A stretch of 64,000 nucleotides of DNA, taken from NCBI GenBank assembly GCA_947044405.1, contig CAMRHE010000156.1, positions 3,907,001-3,971,000 of the forward strand, written 5' to 3'. This DNA is from Leptodactylus fallax. Taxonomy: Eukaryota; Chordata; Amphibia; Anura; Leptodactylidae. A program made the translations under genes and the position numbers. Shown piece after piece: positions 11,550-23,342 of the stretch; the first letter of the stretch is position 1, and each line of letters opens with the position of its first letter. Below the pieces are notes generated by a model. That model saw only the letters and a list, made by a program, of their open reading frames with translations, was not told the origin of the DNA and ran no database searches.

Positions 11550-11552
<3 letters not shown>

Positions 11553-12046
11553 AAGAAAGTGAAAGGCCAGGCAGGGTGCTGGAGGGTGGTTATATCTTCC
11601 CCCAGATTCCTCACATATGTATGGTCAAGGGCTAGTATTGGGAAAGCCTCAGTTCAGGTGTGAGAGTTTAGGCTCATTACTGGGCCTTTATAAGGCAGCA
11701 AAGACTGCAGTTCTTGGCAGATCCTGGGATTGGGTGGAGGTGCCAGGGTTTGTCTGGAGTTGGAGAAATGTGGTGAGAAAGATACCTTGTTGCTGGGTTT
11801 TTTATTGTTTAGTGTTTTTCTGTTTGACTGGTAGTAAGCCACATGTATAGAGAGAGACATTGTATTAGTTAGAGCTCAGACAAGCAGGTTTTGATTTGTC
11901 TTTTGTCTGAAGTTAAGGCTTTATTTTATTTCTCAGTTTTTTTCAAAATAAACATAATGGGTCAAAACCCATTTTCACCAGATTTTGTGTCCCTGTCTCT
12001 GACTGTTTGGATCTGCGCTGCTGCTGCTACTTTTTTACCCTCCACA
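11550..12046 (+). repeat. 5' LTR of Gmr1-like element
   Basis: Starts TGTAAGAAAGTG and ends CCCTCCACA. It is alignable over its full length with the 3' LTR at 28319-28797, for example CACATATGTATGGTC, GGCAGATCCTGGGA, TTGTATTAGTTAGAGCTCAG and ACCCATTTTCACCAGATTTT. It contains a TATA-like TTTATAAGG at about 11688-11696 and an AATAAA polyadenylation signal at 11947-11952. Confidence 0.9.
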
Positions 12047-12178
12047 TATAGTGTTTTGGATACAGGAAACCCACACTAGGACAGCCTTAAAGAGACACAC
12101 ACAATTTTTTTTCTCTCCTTCCTACTCCCTATGTCCTGGGTGAAGGTTGCAGGAGAGGCTAAAAAGAAAACTGTCAAT

Positions 12179-13140
12179 ATGGAGGACTTTGTAAAGCAGT
12201 TTGGGCAGGTCATCTTTCTGCAGCAAGAAATGTTGTTGTAGTAGCAGCAAGCCCAGAGGGAAGGTGACAAGCAACAGAAGCAAGCCTTGGTGGAGGCTGA
12301 GAGTTGGCAGTAAGAGACCCAGGCTAAACAGCAGGAGATTAACTTTATGCTAATGGAGAAACTGACCCTGCTTAGTGAGGCCTTGGTCATTCAGAGGACT
12401 GCAGGAGAACGCTCTGCTGTACCTGAGTCCCAGAGAGTGCGAGCAACTGTCCGGGATGTGGTACAAGTGTACCTGCAAAAAATGACATCCACAGATGACT
12501 TGGAGGTATAGCTTGAAAAGTTGTCCAGGGACTAGTGGGCAGATGTGATGGCACCTTTTTTTATCTGGGGAACTTCAAAAGGCCTTCTATGATCTATGTG
12601 AACTGGAGGCTAAGGACTATTCAAAACTAAGCGGTGAGATCTTAGCATGTTTAGGTGTGAACATGCATGTACATGCTGGGAGAGTGCACCACTGGACATT
12701 TTCAGAAACTCTTCCACCACGGTCACAGATGCATGTCCTGATATACCTAGTGTAAAAGTGGTTGCAGCCTGAGGAGACCACTCCCTCAGATGGTCGAAAG
12801 AGTGGCCCTCGACAAATTAACTAGATCCCTGCCAACTAAAATTCAGAGCTGGGTTGGTCAAGCAGGACCTACAACTGCTGACAAGCTGGTGAGCCTGGTG
12901 GAGCGATACCAAGCCACAGAGGAACTGCTCCAGGCGTCTCCTGGACATGCTACCCCCAGTACTGGTAAGACAGTTCCAACCACTAGGGGGGTGTGAGAGG
13001 TTGTATTGGGAGGAACCTCAGAGGGGGAACAGGCAGCTGAGACTATGAACATTAAACCCAGGTCTCAAAATGGAGACCAATACTGCCTCCGATGTTGGCA
13101 GTGCCATGAACTTTGACATGTCACTGCTTACTGTCCCCTG
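12179..13140 (+). pseudogene. gag of Gmr1-like element (SCAN-related capsid), broken
   Basis: The start ATG at 12179 begins MEDFVKQFGQV, shared with the second Gmr1 copy on the minus strand (ATG at 41931). A Gln-rich stretch follows, then a capsid segment. Its C-terminal part (about 12790-12945) reads VERVALDKLTRSLPTKIQSW and continues with a LVSLVERYQ helix. This is the region from which the vertebrate SCAN domain is thought to derive. A CCHC zinc knuckle (CWQCHEL-x-HVTAYC, 13093-13134) has one internal stop. Several other stops and frameshifts occur at 12238-12780. It packages element RNA in an active copy; this one cannot make an intact protein. Confidence 0.75.
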
Positions 13141-13884
13141 ATGACTGAGCCAATGAACTGCAGCAGTTCTATACGGGTGTCCTTGCTTGCTCAACCTGTT
13201 TGTGCTTCAGAAACTGCAACTGAGCTACACCTGCAAATGTGTACTGTGACCATAAGGGGGCGTGCTGTTATTGCTCTCCTGTACTCTGGGAGCTTGGTAA
13301 CCCTGGTGCATGCTAATTTGGTAGACAGTGGAAAAACTGTTGGGGTGTTGTGCATACATGGAGAAACTAGAGAGTACCCTATTGCGGAGATCACCATAAA
13401 GACTACTGATGGTGCAGTGTGTTACAAGGTGACCTTGGTTAAATCCTTGTTCCATAGTGTGATACTTCGAAGGGACTTTCTTCTGTTTTTGGACATGCGG
13501 AAAAGACAGAGGGTACCATGTCCTAAAAATGTTGATGTCTGTGATGGGTTACCTAAGGTTAACCCTGAACCTTATTATCCTTACAGTGAAGTACCAGCTG
13601 TAGGGGTGACCCATGATAGTAATAATAGTTTTCCCCTGTCAGTATTAGCTGGTGATGCTGAAGGTCAGGAGGGAGTTCTCGGTATGCTTGAGCTTGAGGT
13701 GTCACGTGACATTTTTGTGACCGCTCAAATTAGAGATACTATTTTGTCTTGTGCCAGAGAAAATATAAAAGTTATAAATGGTGAACCCCAATATCCAGGG
13801 GCTGACAATGAGTTTCCCTATATGGCCATGAATAAGGAACTACTGTATAGGGTAAATAAAATACAGGGAGAAATTGTGGAATAA
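13141..13884 (+). pseudogene. retrotransposon aspartic protease and pol linker
   Basis: A 247-codon open segment, in frame with the upstream zinc knuckle. Residues 40-60 correspond to the retropepsin active-site loop: ALLYSGSLVTLV. The expected D-T/S-G triad is Y48-S49-G50, so the catalytic Asp is replaced by Tyr and the enzyme should be dead although the frame is open. Downstream, an ILRRDFLLFLD stretch corresponds to the usual (I/L)LGxDfL motif of the flap/C-terminal region. The last about 40 residues (EFPYMAMNKELLYRV) form the linker that leads directly into the integrase zinc domain, which documents the unusual gene order. A stop codon at 13882-13884 separates the two. Confidence 0.75.
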
Positions 13885-14894
13885 TTAGTGGTGCCTCAGC
13901 CATATCAAAGAGTGATTTTAGATTTGGCACATAAGCATGTGTTAGGAGGACACAAGGAGACCAAAGAGCACATTCTACAGCGTCTCTATTGGCTAGGAAT
14001 TGATAAGAGAGTTCAGGAGAATTGTCACTCCTGCTCAGAGTGTCAACTAACCTCTCCTGTTTCGTACTTCAGAAGTCCTTTGGTACCTCTACCTATTAAG
14101 TAGGTACCATTTGAAAGAGTGGCCATGGGCTTGGAGGGGTCCTGCTAGGACTTATCAATATATCCTGGTGGTATTAGATTATGCTACATGTTATACTGAG
14201 GCTGTACCCGTGAGACATACTTAGGCTAAATTAATTGCCATGGAGCTTTTTTATATGTTGTACAATGTAATGAAAGAGATGTGTAAGTTCTGTGTATCAC
14301 TCCCAGACAGATGGCCTAGTTGAGAGGTTCAATAAAACCCTTAAGGGCATGTTAAAATGGGTGATTAGAATTAGAGATGAGCGAATCGAAGCTGACGACA
14401 TGGAATTCGATCTGAATTTCAGGAAATCTTCGATTCCAGATTTCCTCACGCTTTGATGTATCGAATCACATTTTTTCCTAAAATGGCTGCTGCACAAGTT
14501 AGGACAAGGGGCAAGGAACTCTGGGAACGTGGAATCACCCAAAATGACATGTGTGCAGCTAATCAGCAGCCTGCCAGCCCTGTGATGTCACAGCCCTTTA
14601 AATACCCTCTGCCTTTTTAGGTTCAGTCATTTCACATCATACTTAGTGCAGGGAGAGACGTCAGCAGGCACTAGGGAAAGTGGTAGAAAACACGCTCAAT
14701 AGAAATTCAGGGAAAGAGCATTAGAAATGTAGGGAAAGGATAGGGAGGAATTTAAACAAGAGTATTGAAGCAGAACAGGGTTCATTTGGGGTGTTTGCAG
14801 CCTGGGAAATAGCAACAATCGTACTACACATTGCTGCACTGACTGTCATTATACTGCTGCTCATTGCAGGTTTGCAATAGATCATACCTGTGTG

Positions 14895-15215
14895 TTCAAG
14901 GTAGAACATTACAAGCCTTTTTTGCCGTGCAATAGTGGCCAAAAAATAAAAAGAATTCTTATCCAGTAATCTCCGCAGTAATTTGTTATAACGCCTTTTC
15001 AAGGCGCTTATTAGTGGGGAAACAAATAAGTGGCTTATTCTCTGTTGTCCTGATGCTAGAAAATTACATGCCTTACTGCTATGAACTAGTGGCCAAAAAA
15101 AAGAATTCTTATACATTAATCTCTGCTGTAATCTGCCTATTCAATTAGTGGGGAAAATAATAAGAGGCTTATTTGCCATTGTCTTGAAGGTAGAAAATTA
15201 CAGGCCTTTTTGCCC
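14895..15215. repeat. tandem subrepeats in the hAT 5' leader
   Basis: Three degenerate copies, starting near 14901, 15056 and 15190, share TAGAAAATTACA(G/T)GCCTT, GTGGCCAAAAAA...GAATTCTTAT, TAATCTC(C/T)GC and TTAGTGGGGAAA. The period is about 135-155 bp. Subterminal repeats of this kind commonly serve as transposase binding sites in hAT elements; that role is inferred here. Confidence 0.65.
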
Positions 15216-15342
15216 TGTGTTATTTTCCTTTTCATTTACTTATTTGATGTAACAGTATGTCAGACAGAGAAGCTACAGGCCCTACACAGGGGAGGGGCAC
15301 AGGCCTAAATGTTTCTAGCGCAGGCACAGGTCGCAGGAGAGT

Positions 15343-18300
15343 ATGGGAGCGTATGGGGCTGAACTCCCAGTGTCAGCTAGCGTTCGTGTCTTGACCAGCA
15401 ATCCAACGGTTGTAGAATGGTTGACTCAGTCATCCACTTCATCCCAAGTCACATCAGATACTCCCAGCCAAGAGTCGGTTGGTTCGTCAGACACAACCCT
15501 TAGTTGGCATGGCCTGGCAGCTACCCCTGTGCCTTCATCTGTCCTCAACCTGCCTCTGTCCTTTTATGTTCCCTCAGCCAGAGAAGTACTCTTTGCTGTG
15601 GGCTCAGATCCACTATACAGTGAGGAGGAGCTACTACAGGACAGTCAGCAGCTACTGCCCAGCCAAGAGGGGGACATCCGCAGCTTCCCCCGGTAGGCAA
15701 GCAAGTAGTGATGAGGAGAGTGGCGTGGGAGCTGGTGTTGCGAGTGGTCAGGCTCCTGGCTCAGAGACCATTGAGGAGGACATCATTGATATACAGACAG
15801 TAGTGGATGACGATGTAGCCAATCGCAATTGGGAGACGGCTGATGAAGGGTCTACATCAGCGGTTCTCAACCTGTGGGTTGCGACCCCGGCGGGTTTCGA
15901 ATGACCAAAACACAGGGGTCGCCTAAAGCCATCGGAAAATACATATTTCCGATGGCTTTAGCCGCTGAGAAGTCGCACTATTCAGCTGGAACGCACGTCG
16001 TTATGGATGTGCGTTCCAAACTGAATGCCTGTGCACACTTTCGGACCAGTGGAGCGATGCTGCGGGTCCAGCCCTGAGAGGGTGCCCCGCGCTGTGTAGC
16101 TCCTGGCATCCGCCGTGCGGTTACGCGGATGCCGGGTCTGTTACAATGATGGCGGCCGCTCTGCTGCAGAGCGGTCACCATAGCAACCGGGCCTCCGCTG
16201 TACAGCTATCAGCGGTCTGACCGCGGGCATTACTACTGTATCTGTGAGCAGCCCCCCCCCCCGGGCTGTAAAAACTGCCCCCGGTCCCCACCGGCCCCAT
16301 ACCTGTTAAGTTGCAGGTCGACTCCCCGTGCGGCGAGATCGCGGGAGTTGACCTGTCCCGGTGACAGCCTGGAGCCTAATGAAGGCTCCCAGGCCTGTCA
16401 CTGGGATACTACTACTGAGACTGGTCTATGACCAGTCTCAGTAGTAATGTACAGAATCTCCCATAGACTGCAATACACTTGTATTGCAGTCTATGGGACT
16501 TGCAATTAAATGATTGCAGGTTCAAGCCCCATGAAGGGAGGGGGGCTAATAAAATAGTAAAAAAATAAAATAAAATAAAAAAAAAAAGTTCTAACTCACC
16601 CACTTTCCCTAGAATACATATAAAAGTACAAAATTACTGTGAAACACATACATATTAGCTATCCCTGTGTCCGAAAATGCCCGGTCTACAACCTTATAAA
16701 AATATTTTTCTTCTAGGGTGAACATCAGAGCGGGAAAAAAAAATCAAAAGTGCCAAACCGCCATATTTTTTGCTGTTTCGCCTCTGATTTGAATAAAAAG
16801 TGATCAAAGCAATAGACATTCCCCAAAATGGCATAACTAAAAAGTACATCTGGCCCTGCAAAAAAAGACGCCCTATTCCTCCCCGTACAGCTGCAGGGCC
16901 ACCTGTCAATGTGACCTTGCAGCTGTTGCAAAACTACAACTTCCATATATTAGACATTTTACCACATTTTTTTGTCTTAAAATATTTTTCCCTATTTTCC
17001 TCCTCTAAAACCTAGGTGCGTCTTATGGTCCGGGGTCACCGCAACATGAGGAACTGTATTGCGGGGTCACGGCAATAGTAAGGTTGAGAACCACTGGTCT
17101 ACATCATCATTGGGAGAAGAGGGTGGCAGCTTGCGCATGAGGCAGCTGCGGAGTCAGCAGGGTGGTATAAGTGGGAGACCGGGAGCCAAATGTGCCCGGG
17201 GTAGACCACCTGCTTTGCTGGAGCCTACCTGCCCAGAAAGAAGTGGTGTAGGGGTTCACAGAGGCAGTGGCGGTAGCAGTCAGTTAGTGTGGAGTGTTGG
17301 GGATAAAATCACCTACTCTGTGGTGTGGCAGTTTTTTGTTAAGCCACCAGGGGAGTTGAACATGGCCATATGTGTAATCTGTGGGCAGAAGATGAAGCGT
17401 GGCCAGGGTGACAATGTTGGCACCACAGCCCTGCGTCAACATATGCAGCGTCACCTTAAAGTGGCCTGGGAGAGCTGTGGCTCCAATGTGCTGGTGCTGC
17501 AGTCCCTCCCTTTCCAAGTGGTGGACTCTGCATCTTTCAGAGAACTGCTGTCTTGTGCCGAGCCAAGGTGGAGAGTCCCAAGCCATCATTTCTTTGCCAA
17601 GAAGGCAGTACCAGCCCTGCACAAAGATGTAGAAGAGAAAGTGGGCCTGTCCTTGAGACTGTCAGTGTCTGCCAAAGTGCACGGCAGCGCTGACATGTGG
17701 AGCTATAAGTATGGTCAAGGACAATATATTTCCTTTACGGCCCATTGGGTAAATGTGGTTCCAGCCCAGAAACACCAGCAACTTGGCCAGGTGACGCCGC
17801 TTCTGCCTCCACATTCTCACGCCATTGGTCCTGCAACAATTTCCGCCTCATCCTCCACTGTGTCCTCATTCCCAGGGCTCCTCCAGCATACCACATGTGC
17901 AGGGCACGGCAGTATCACACTGTTCTACACCTCATTTGCCTGGGCAAATGGAGTCACACAGGGGAGGAACTGCTCTGTGTCCTTCATCAAGAAATTGAAT
18001 CCTGGCTTTCTCTGCGAAAACTCAAAATCAGAACCATGGTGACCAACAGCGGGAAGAACATGGTGTCTGCGCTGCATCAAGGAGGGCTGAGCCATGCACC
18101 CTGCATGGCGCACGTGTTCAATCTGGTTGTCAAGTGTTTTCTTAAGTGTTCCACCCATCTGCAAGACATTCTAAAAATGGCTAGGAAACTTTGCATGCAC
18201 TTCAGCCACTCGTACACTGCCAAGCACACCCTCATTGCACTGCAGCGGCAGAACGGCATCCCCCAACATAGGCTGATATGCAACGTTTCCGTTGGAATTC

Positions 18301-19439
18301 AACCCTCCATATGTTGGACCAACTGTACGAACAGAGAAAGGCCGTAAACGATTTCTTGATGATCTAAGCGGACAGAGGTACTCCCCTGTGTAACTTTGAT
18401 GTTAGCCAGTGGCAGCTCATTCATGACATCTGCCAATTGCTCATGTCCTTTGAGGAGGAAACTTTATTAATCAGTCGCCAGGACTACGGGATGAACAACG
18501 TCATTCCACTGATACATATCCTGGAAAAGATGCTGTTAAATCTGGCTGGTCAGGGGAATGGAGATGTGGCGCCTATATCTCACGGCCACATATGCCCTGT
18601 GGGGGCTGAACTGGATGAGGAGGAGGACATTGGAGCACAAGCAATGCGTAGTGAAATGGGTGATTTTTCTACACAGGTGAAAGGAGAGGAGGAGCAGGAG
18701 CAGCCGGAAGAGCAAGATGGAGATGAGGAAGACAAGGCAGATGACCCAGACACACCATGGCAATATGCAGTGGAGATGGATGCAGGGAGTTCCTCCAAGT
18801 CACTTGCACAAATGTCCAGATGCATGCTCACTTGCTTGCGTAGTGACAGCGGAACTGTCACCCTTAGGCAGAGGGATGACTACTGGCTCTCTCCCATGTT
18901 AGACCCTTGCTACTGGTCAAAAACGGGGGCCTTTTTTACACCCGCTGAGAGGGAGGACAAACTGAACTACTATAGAGACATCTTATATAGTCAGTTGGCC
19001 ACTGCCTATCTGCGCCATCATCAAGCCTCTCGCAGGTCTGACTGGTGAGCGTTCACCTTGCACTGCCATGGCAGCTGTGGGGGGAGGGGGCAGTATCAGC
19101 TCCATCAGCAGCAACCTGAGCCTAGAGTTGCTGATGAGCAGCTTTCTTCACTCGCATAGTGAAGAAACTACTCATCAGCAGCAAGACACAGAGCAGAACC
19201 TGAACCAGCAGGTGGTAGCATACTTGGAGTGTACCCTGCCACCCGTTATCGAAGATCCACTGGACTACTGGGCAGCCAAACTGGATTTGTGGCTGCAACT
19301 GGCCGAGTTTGCCCTGGAAAATCTGTCCTGCCCAGCCAGTAGTGTGGTATCTGAGTGGGTGTTTAGTGTGGCGGGGGCCATAGTTCCCCCAAGGAGAACT
19401 CACCTGTCCACACAAAATGTGCAGACTGACCTTTGTTAA
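15343..19439 (+). pseudogene. hAT transposase with BED zinc finger, broken
   Basis: Ser/Thr-rich N-terminus (15343-15696, frame change, then to 15857). After the hAT insertion the gene continues at 17097. The BED finger lies at about 17340-17455: WQFFVKPPGELNMAICVICG, then GTTALRQHMQRH, a C-x2-C...H-x4-H pattern. The RNase-H-like core follows, with GSADMWS (first catalytic Asp, about 17690) and ISFTAHWV. The frame changes before 18030. The segment MVTNSGKNMV (18037-18066) corresponds to the usual (V/I)TD-N/S-G-x-N-M motif but has Asn for the catalytic Asp. HAPCMAHVFNLVV follows. An acidic insert precedes the C-terminal dimerisation region (19258-19439), which contains SEWVFSVAGAIVPPRRTHLS. 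Several frameshifts and a mutated catalytic site make it non-functional. Confidence 0.85.
15858..17096. mobile_element. non-autonomous hAT (CAGTGGTTCTCAACC type), 1.24 kb
   Basis: Ends CAGCGGTTCTCAACC and GGTTGAGAACCACTG are inverted repeats of the widespread Charlie-like CAGTGGTTCTCAACC type. The exact 8-bp duplication GTCTACAT flanks it (15850-15857, 17097-17104). Removing it restores the reading frame of the surrounding hAT transposase. The interior is GC-rich without a transposase. A perfect 16-bp-arm hairpin (CTAAAGCCATCGGAAA / TTTCCGATGGCTTTAG) lies at 15923-15961. Confidence 0.92.
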
Positions 19440-19679
19440 GATGAATCAGGCATGGATCAGCCAGTATTTACAACCACCAATGCCTGATGCATCATATTAA
19501 ATCATCCATGCTGCCTCACCCAAACCTTGACAGAAGAGACCGGTTTCTTCTGGCTACCTGACTCAGCTACTATTCTGATTCTGTCACCTGCCTGATGCCA
19601 CACATCTGATGCCAAGTGCTACTTCTTACAGCCACCATCAGCGGGTACTGTTTGTGCCACCCACCACCCCACGTCTCCG

Positions 19680-22260
19680 GGTCACTGTATGCATGCTGCT
19701 ACAACTGGGTCACTGTATATCCTCCTCAAGTAGCTGCCACCGGGTCACTGTATGGCCTCATTATGCTGCTGCCACTGTGTCACTGTATGGCCTCCTCATG
19801 CTGCTGCCACTGGGTCACTGTATGGCCTCCTCATGCTGCCAGCTCCACATTATGTCACCTTGCCACTCTGTGTCCTCCTCATGCTGCTGCCATTGTGTCA
19901 CTGTATGGCCTCCTCATGCTGCTGCCACTGTGTCACTGTATGGCCTCCTCATGCTGCTGCCACCAGGTCACTGTATGGCCTCCTCATGCTGCTGCCACTG
20001 GGTCAGTGTATGTCCTCCTCATGCTGCTGCCAATGGGTCACTCTATGTCCCCCTCATGCTGCTGCCACTGGGTCACTGTATGTCCTCCTTATGCTGCTGC
20101 CACTGTGTCATGATATGGCCTCCTCATGCTGCTGCCAACTCCACGCTATGTCGCCACTCTGTGTCCTCCTCATGCTTCTGCCACTGTATGGCCTCCTCAT
20201 GCTGCTGCCACAGGGTCACTGTATGGCCTCCTAATGCTGCTGCCACTGTGTCACTGTATGTCCTCCTCATGCTGCTGCCACCATGTCACGATATGGCCTC
20301 CTCATGCTGCTGCCACCATGTCACTGTATGGCCTCCTCATGCTGCTGCCACTGGGTCACTGTTTGTCCTCCTCATGCTCCTGCCACTGGGTCACTGTATG
20401 GCCTCCTCATGCTGCTGTCAACTCAACATTATGTCGCCTTGCCACTCTGTGTCCTGCTCATGCTGCTGCCACTGCGTCATTGTATGGCCTCTTCATGCTG
20501 CTGCCACTGTGCCACTGTATGTCCTCCTCATGCTGCTGCCACTGTGTCACTGTATGGCCTCCTCATCCTGCTGCCGCTGGGTCAGTGTATGTCCTCCTCA
20601 TGCTGCTACCAGTGGGTCACTGTATGTCCTCTTCATGCTGCTTCCACTGGGTCACTGTATGGCCTCCTCATGCTGCTGCCACTGGGTCACTGTATGTCCT
20701 CCTCATGCTGCTGCCACCATGTCACTGTATGGCCTCCTCATGCTGCTGCCAACTCTACATTATGTCGCCACTCTGTATCCTGCTCATGCTTCTGCCACCG
20801 GGTCACTGTATGGCCTCCTCATGCTGCTGCCACTGGATCACTGTATGGCCTCCTGATGCTGCTGCCACTGTGTCACTGTATGGCCTCCTCATGCTGCTGC
20901 CAACTCCACATTATGTCGCCTTGCCACTCTGTAGCCTACTCATGCTGCTGCCAACTCCACATCATGTCGTCTTGCCACTCTGTGGCCTCCTCATGCTGCT
21001 GCCAACTCCACATTATGTTGCCTTGCCACTCTGTGGCCTCCTCATGCTGCTGCCAACTCCACATTATGTCAACTTGCCACTCTGTGGTCTTCTCATGCTG
21101 CTGCAACCCCCACATTATGTCGTCTTGCCACTGTGTGGCCTCCTCATGCTGCTGCCAACTCCACATTATGTCGCCTTGCCACTCTGTGGCCTCCTCATGC
21201 TGCTGCCAACTCCACATTATGTTGCCTTGCCACTCTGTGGCCTCCTCATGCTGCTGCCAACTCCACATTATGTCAACTTGCCACTCTGTGGTCTTCTCAT
21301 GCTGCTGCAACCCCCACATTATGTCGTCTTGCCACTGTGTGGCCTCCTCATGCTGCTGCCAACTCCACATTATGTCGCCTTGCCACTCTGTGGCCTCCTC
21401 ATGCTGCTGCCAACTCTACATTATGTCGCCACTCTGTATCCTGCTCATGCTTCTGCCACCGGGTCACTGTATGGCCTCCTCATGCTGCTGCCACTGGATC
21501 ACTGTATGGCCTCCTGATGCTGCTGCCACTGTGTCACTGTATGGCCTCCTCATGCTGCTGCCAACTCCACATTATGTCGCCTTGCCACTCTGTAGCCTAC
21601 TCATGCTGCTGCCAACTCCACATCATGTCATCTTGCCACTCTGTGGCCTCCTCATGCTGCTGCCAACTCCATATTACGTTGCCTTGCCACTCTGTGGCCT
21701 CCTCATGCTGCTGCCAACTCCACATTATGTCAACTTGCCACTCTGTGGTCTTCTCATGCTGCTGCAACCCCCACATTATGTCGTCTTGCCACTGTGTGGC
21801 CTCCTCATGCTGCTGCCAACTCCACATTATGTCGCCTTGCCACTCTGTGGCCTCCTCATGCTGCTGCCAACTCCACATTATGTTGCCTTGCCACTCTGTG
21901 GCCTCCTCATGCTGCTGCCAACTCCACATTATGTCAACTTGCCACTCTGTGGTCTTCTCATGCTGCTGCAACCCCCACATTATGTCGCCTTGCCACTCTG
22001 TGGCCTCCTCGTGCTGCTGCCAACTCCACATTATGTCGCCTTGCCACTCTGTGGCCTCCTCATGCTGCTGTCAACTCCACATTATATCGCCTTGCCACTC
22101 TGTGGCCTCCTCATGCTGCTGCCAACTCCACATTATGTCGCCTTGCCACTCTGTGGCCTCCTCATGCTGCTGTCAACTCCACATTATATCACCTTGCCAC
22201 TCTGTGGCCTCCTCATGCTGCTGCCAACTCCACATTATGTCGCCTTGCCACTCTGTAGAC
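19680..22260. repeat. satellite array, 35-bp units grading into 51-bp units, with a 661-bp duplication
   Basis: The first part (to about 20880) is mostly a 35-bp unit (TGTATGGCCTCCTCATGCTG + CTGCCACTGTGTCAC). The later part is mostly a 51-bp unit in which the GTCACTGTA segment is replaced by AACTCCACATTATGTCGCCT + TGCCACTCTG. The block starting at 20751 is repeated almost identically at 21412, giving a 661-bp higher-order period. The array has no stop codons for long distances in all three plus frames and in a minus frame, which produces artificial Cys-rich ORFs of up to 666 codons (20283-22283). It lies between the transposase stop and the right end of the hAT. Confidence 0.92.
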
Positions 22261-23342
22261 ATCTATGTGGAATTAACAGATGATGGTGTAAAAGGAGTGT
22301 GCTCTTTCACACTACAGTAGGATGTTGGGCCTCTGCGCAGTTCTTTATACCTGGCACTAACATCGACCTGTAAGGCTGAGTTCACACTTGAGTTAGTTGG
22401 TCAGTTTTGGTCCCATAATTGGCCAAATAAGTGAAGTGTGCAGTGGTTCTAAGAGCAATGCCTGTCATGTGCGTGTCATACTGACTCACAGTATTGTTTC
22501 ACTACCACAGCAGGCTCCCTATGCGTGTTACTGTAAGGTACAGTTTTCTGCACCACTATACAGGCTCTCTGAAGCCAGGAAATAGCTGGTTTTTAACGAT
22601 ATTCACTGCAAATTAATTTGGATCGAAGCGAATCTTTTTGGAAACTTCGGAAAATCAATCGAATCGAATTTTTGAAAAATTTGCTCATCTCTAATTAGAA
22701 TGGATGGCATGGATTGGGATTGCCTTCAGCTCTATTTAATGTTTGCAATCCAGGAGGTGCCCCAGTCCTCCAAAGACTTTTCCCCATTTGAGTTGGTGTA
22801 TGGTAGACACCCACGTGGTCTCCTAGACATTGCTAAGGAAACCTGGGAACAAGAGCAAACCCCTTACAGAAGTGTAATTGAACATATTACCCTTATGCAA
22901 GACAGAATTGCAGCTATAATGCCAATTGTAAAAGAACATATAGAGCATGCCCAAATGGCTCAAAGCCATGTCTATAACAGAACAGCTAAACTCAGAACCT
23001 TTAATTCTTGTGATCGAGTGTTGGTATTAGTACACACTGTAGAAAGTAAATTACTAGCCAAATGGCAAGGACCATATGAAATTATTGAAAGAGTAGGTGA
23101 GGTAAATTATAAGGTGTACCAGCCAGGCGAAAGGAACCCGAATATACCTCATAAATTTACTAAATCCTTTGAAGGAATGGGAGACATTAATATCACTAAG
23201 TACCCCTAGCAAGGTTACAGCTGAAGTGTTAAGCACCCCTGGTAAGACTTCACCCAAGGTAGAAATATCAGAGTCCCTATCTAAGGTATAGGTACAAGAG
23301 ATGAAAGAGTTTGTACTAAGAAATAATGTTGTCTTTTCTTAG

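Larger units (their letters stand above)
14372..22693 (+). mobile_element. large ZBED-type hAT transposon, 8.3 kb, inside the gypsy integrase
   Basis: Ends TAGAGATGAGCGAA (left) and TTGCTCATCTCTA (right) form an inverted repeat. An exact 8-bp duplication ATTAGAAT flanks it at 14364-14371 and 22694-22701. From left to right it holds a leader with tandem subrepeats (about 14895-15215), a broken transposase gene (15343-19439) interrupted by another hAT (15858-17096), and a 3' region dominated by a 2.6-kb satellite array (19680-22260). It was the autonomous type for the short TAGAGATGAGC-ended element at 6890-7301. Both cut off cleanly at the 8-bp repeats, so the boundaries are firm. Confidence 0.92.
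13888..23209 (+). pseudogene. integrase of Gmr1-like element, split by a hAT
   Basis: The 5' part (13888-14371) starts with an HHCC zinc-binding domain (H-K-H...GGH...CHSCSEC, about residues 14-46), followed by a decayed DDE core with several stops (13888-14103 is the open part). The hAT insertion 14372-22693 interrupts it. The 3' part (22694-23209) resumes with the end of the catalytic core (QEVPQSSKDFSPFELVYGR, the segment after the catalytic Glu) and the C-terminal GPY/F module (KWQGPYEIIERVGEVNYKV). Direct repeats ATTAGAAT at the junctions show the split is a simple insertion. In the family, integrase inserts element cDNA into chromosomes. Confidence 0.85.

Noticed and set aside
19680..22260. 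CRISPR-like array
   Set aside because: Units are contiguous tandem repeats without unique spacers, the context is eukaryotic, and no cas genes are present.
19609..22320. Long Cys-rich open frames (up to 666 codons, also on the minus strand) as new genes
   Set aside because: They are frame-cycled translations of 35- and 51-bp satellite units that lack stops in every forward frame. No conserved start or domain is present, and they lie inside a transposon 3' region.
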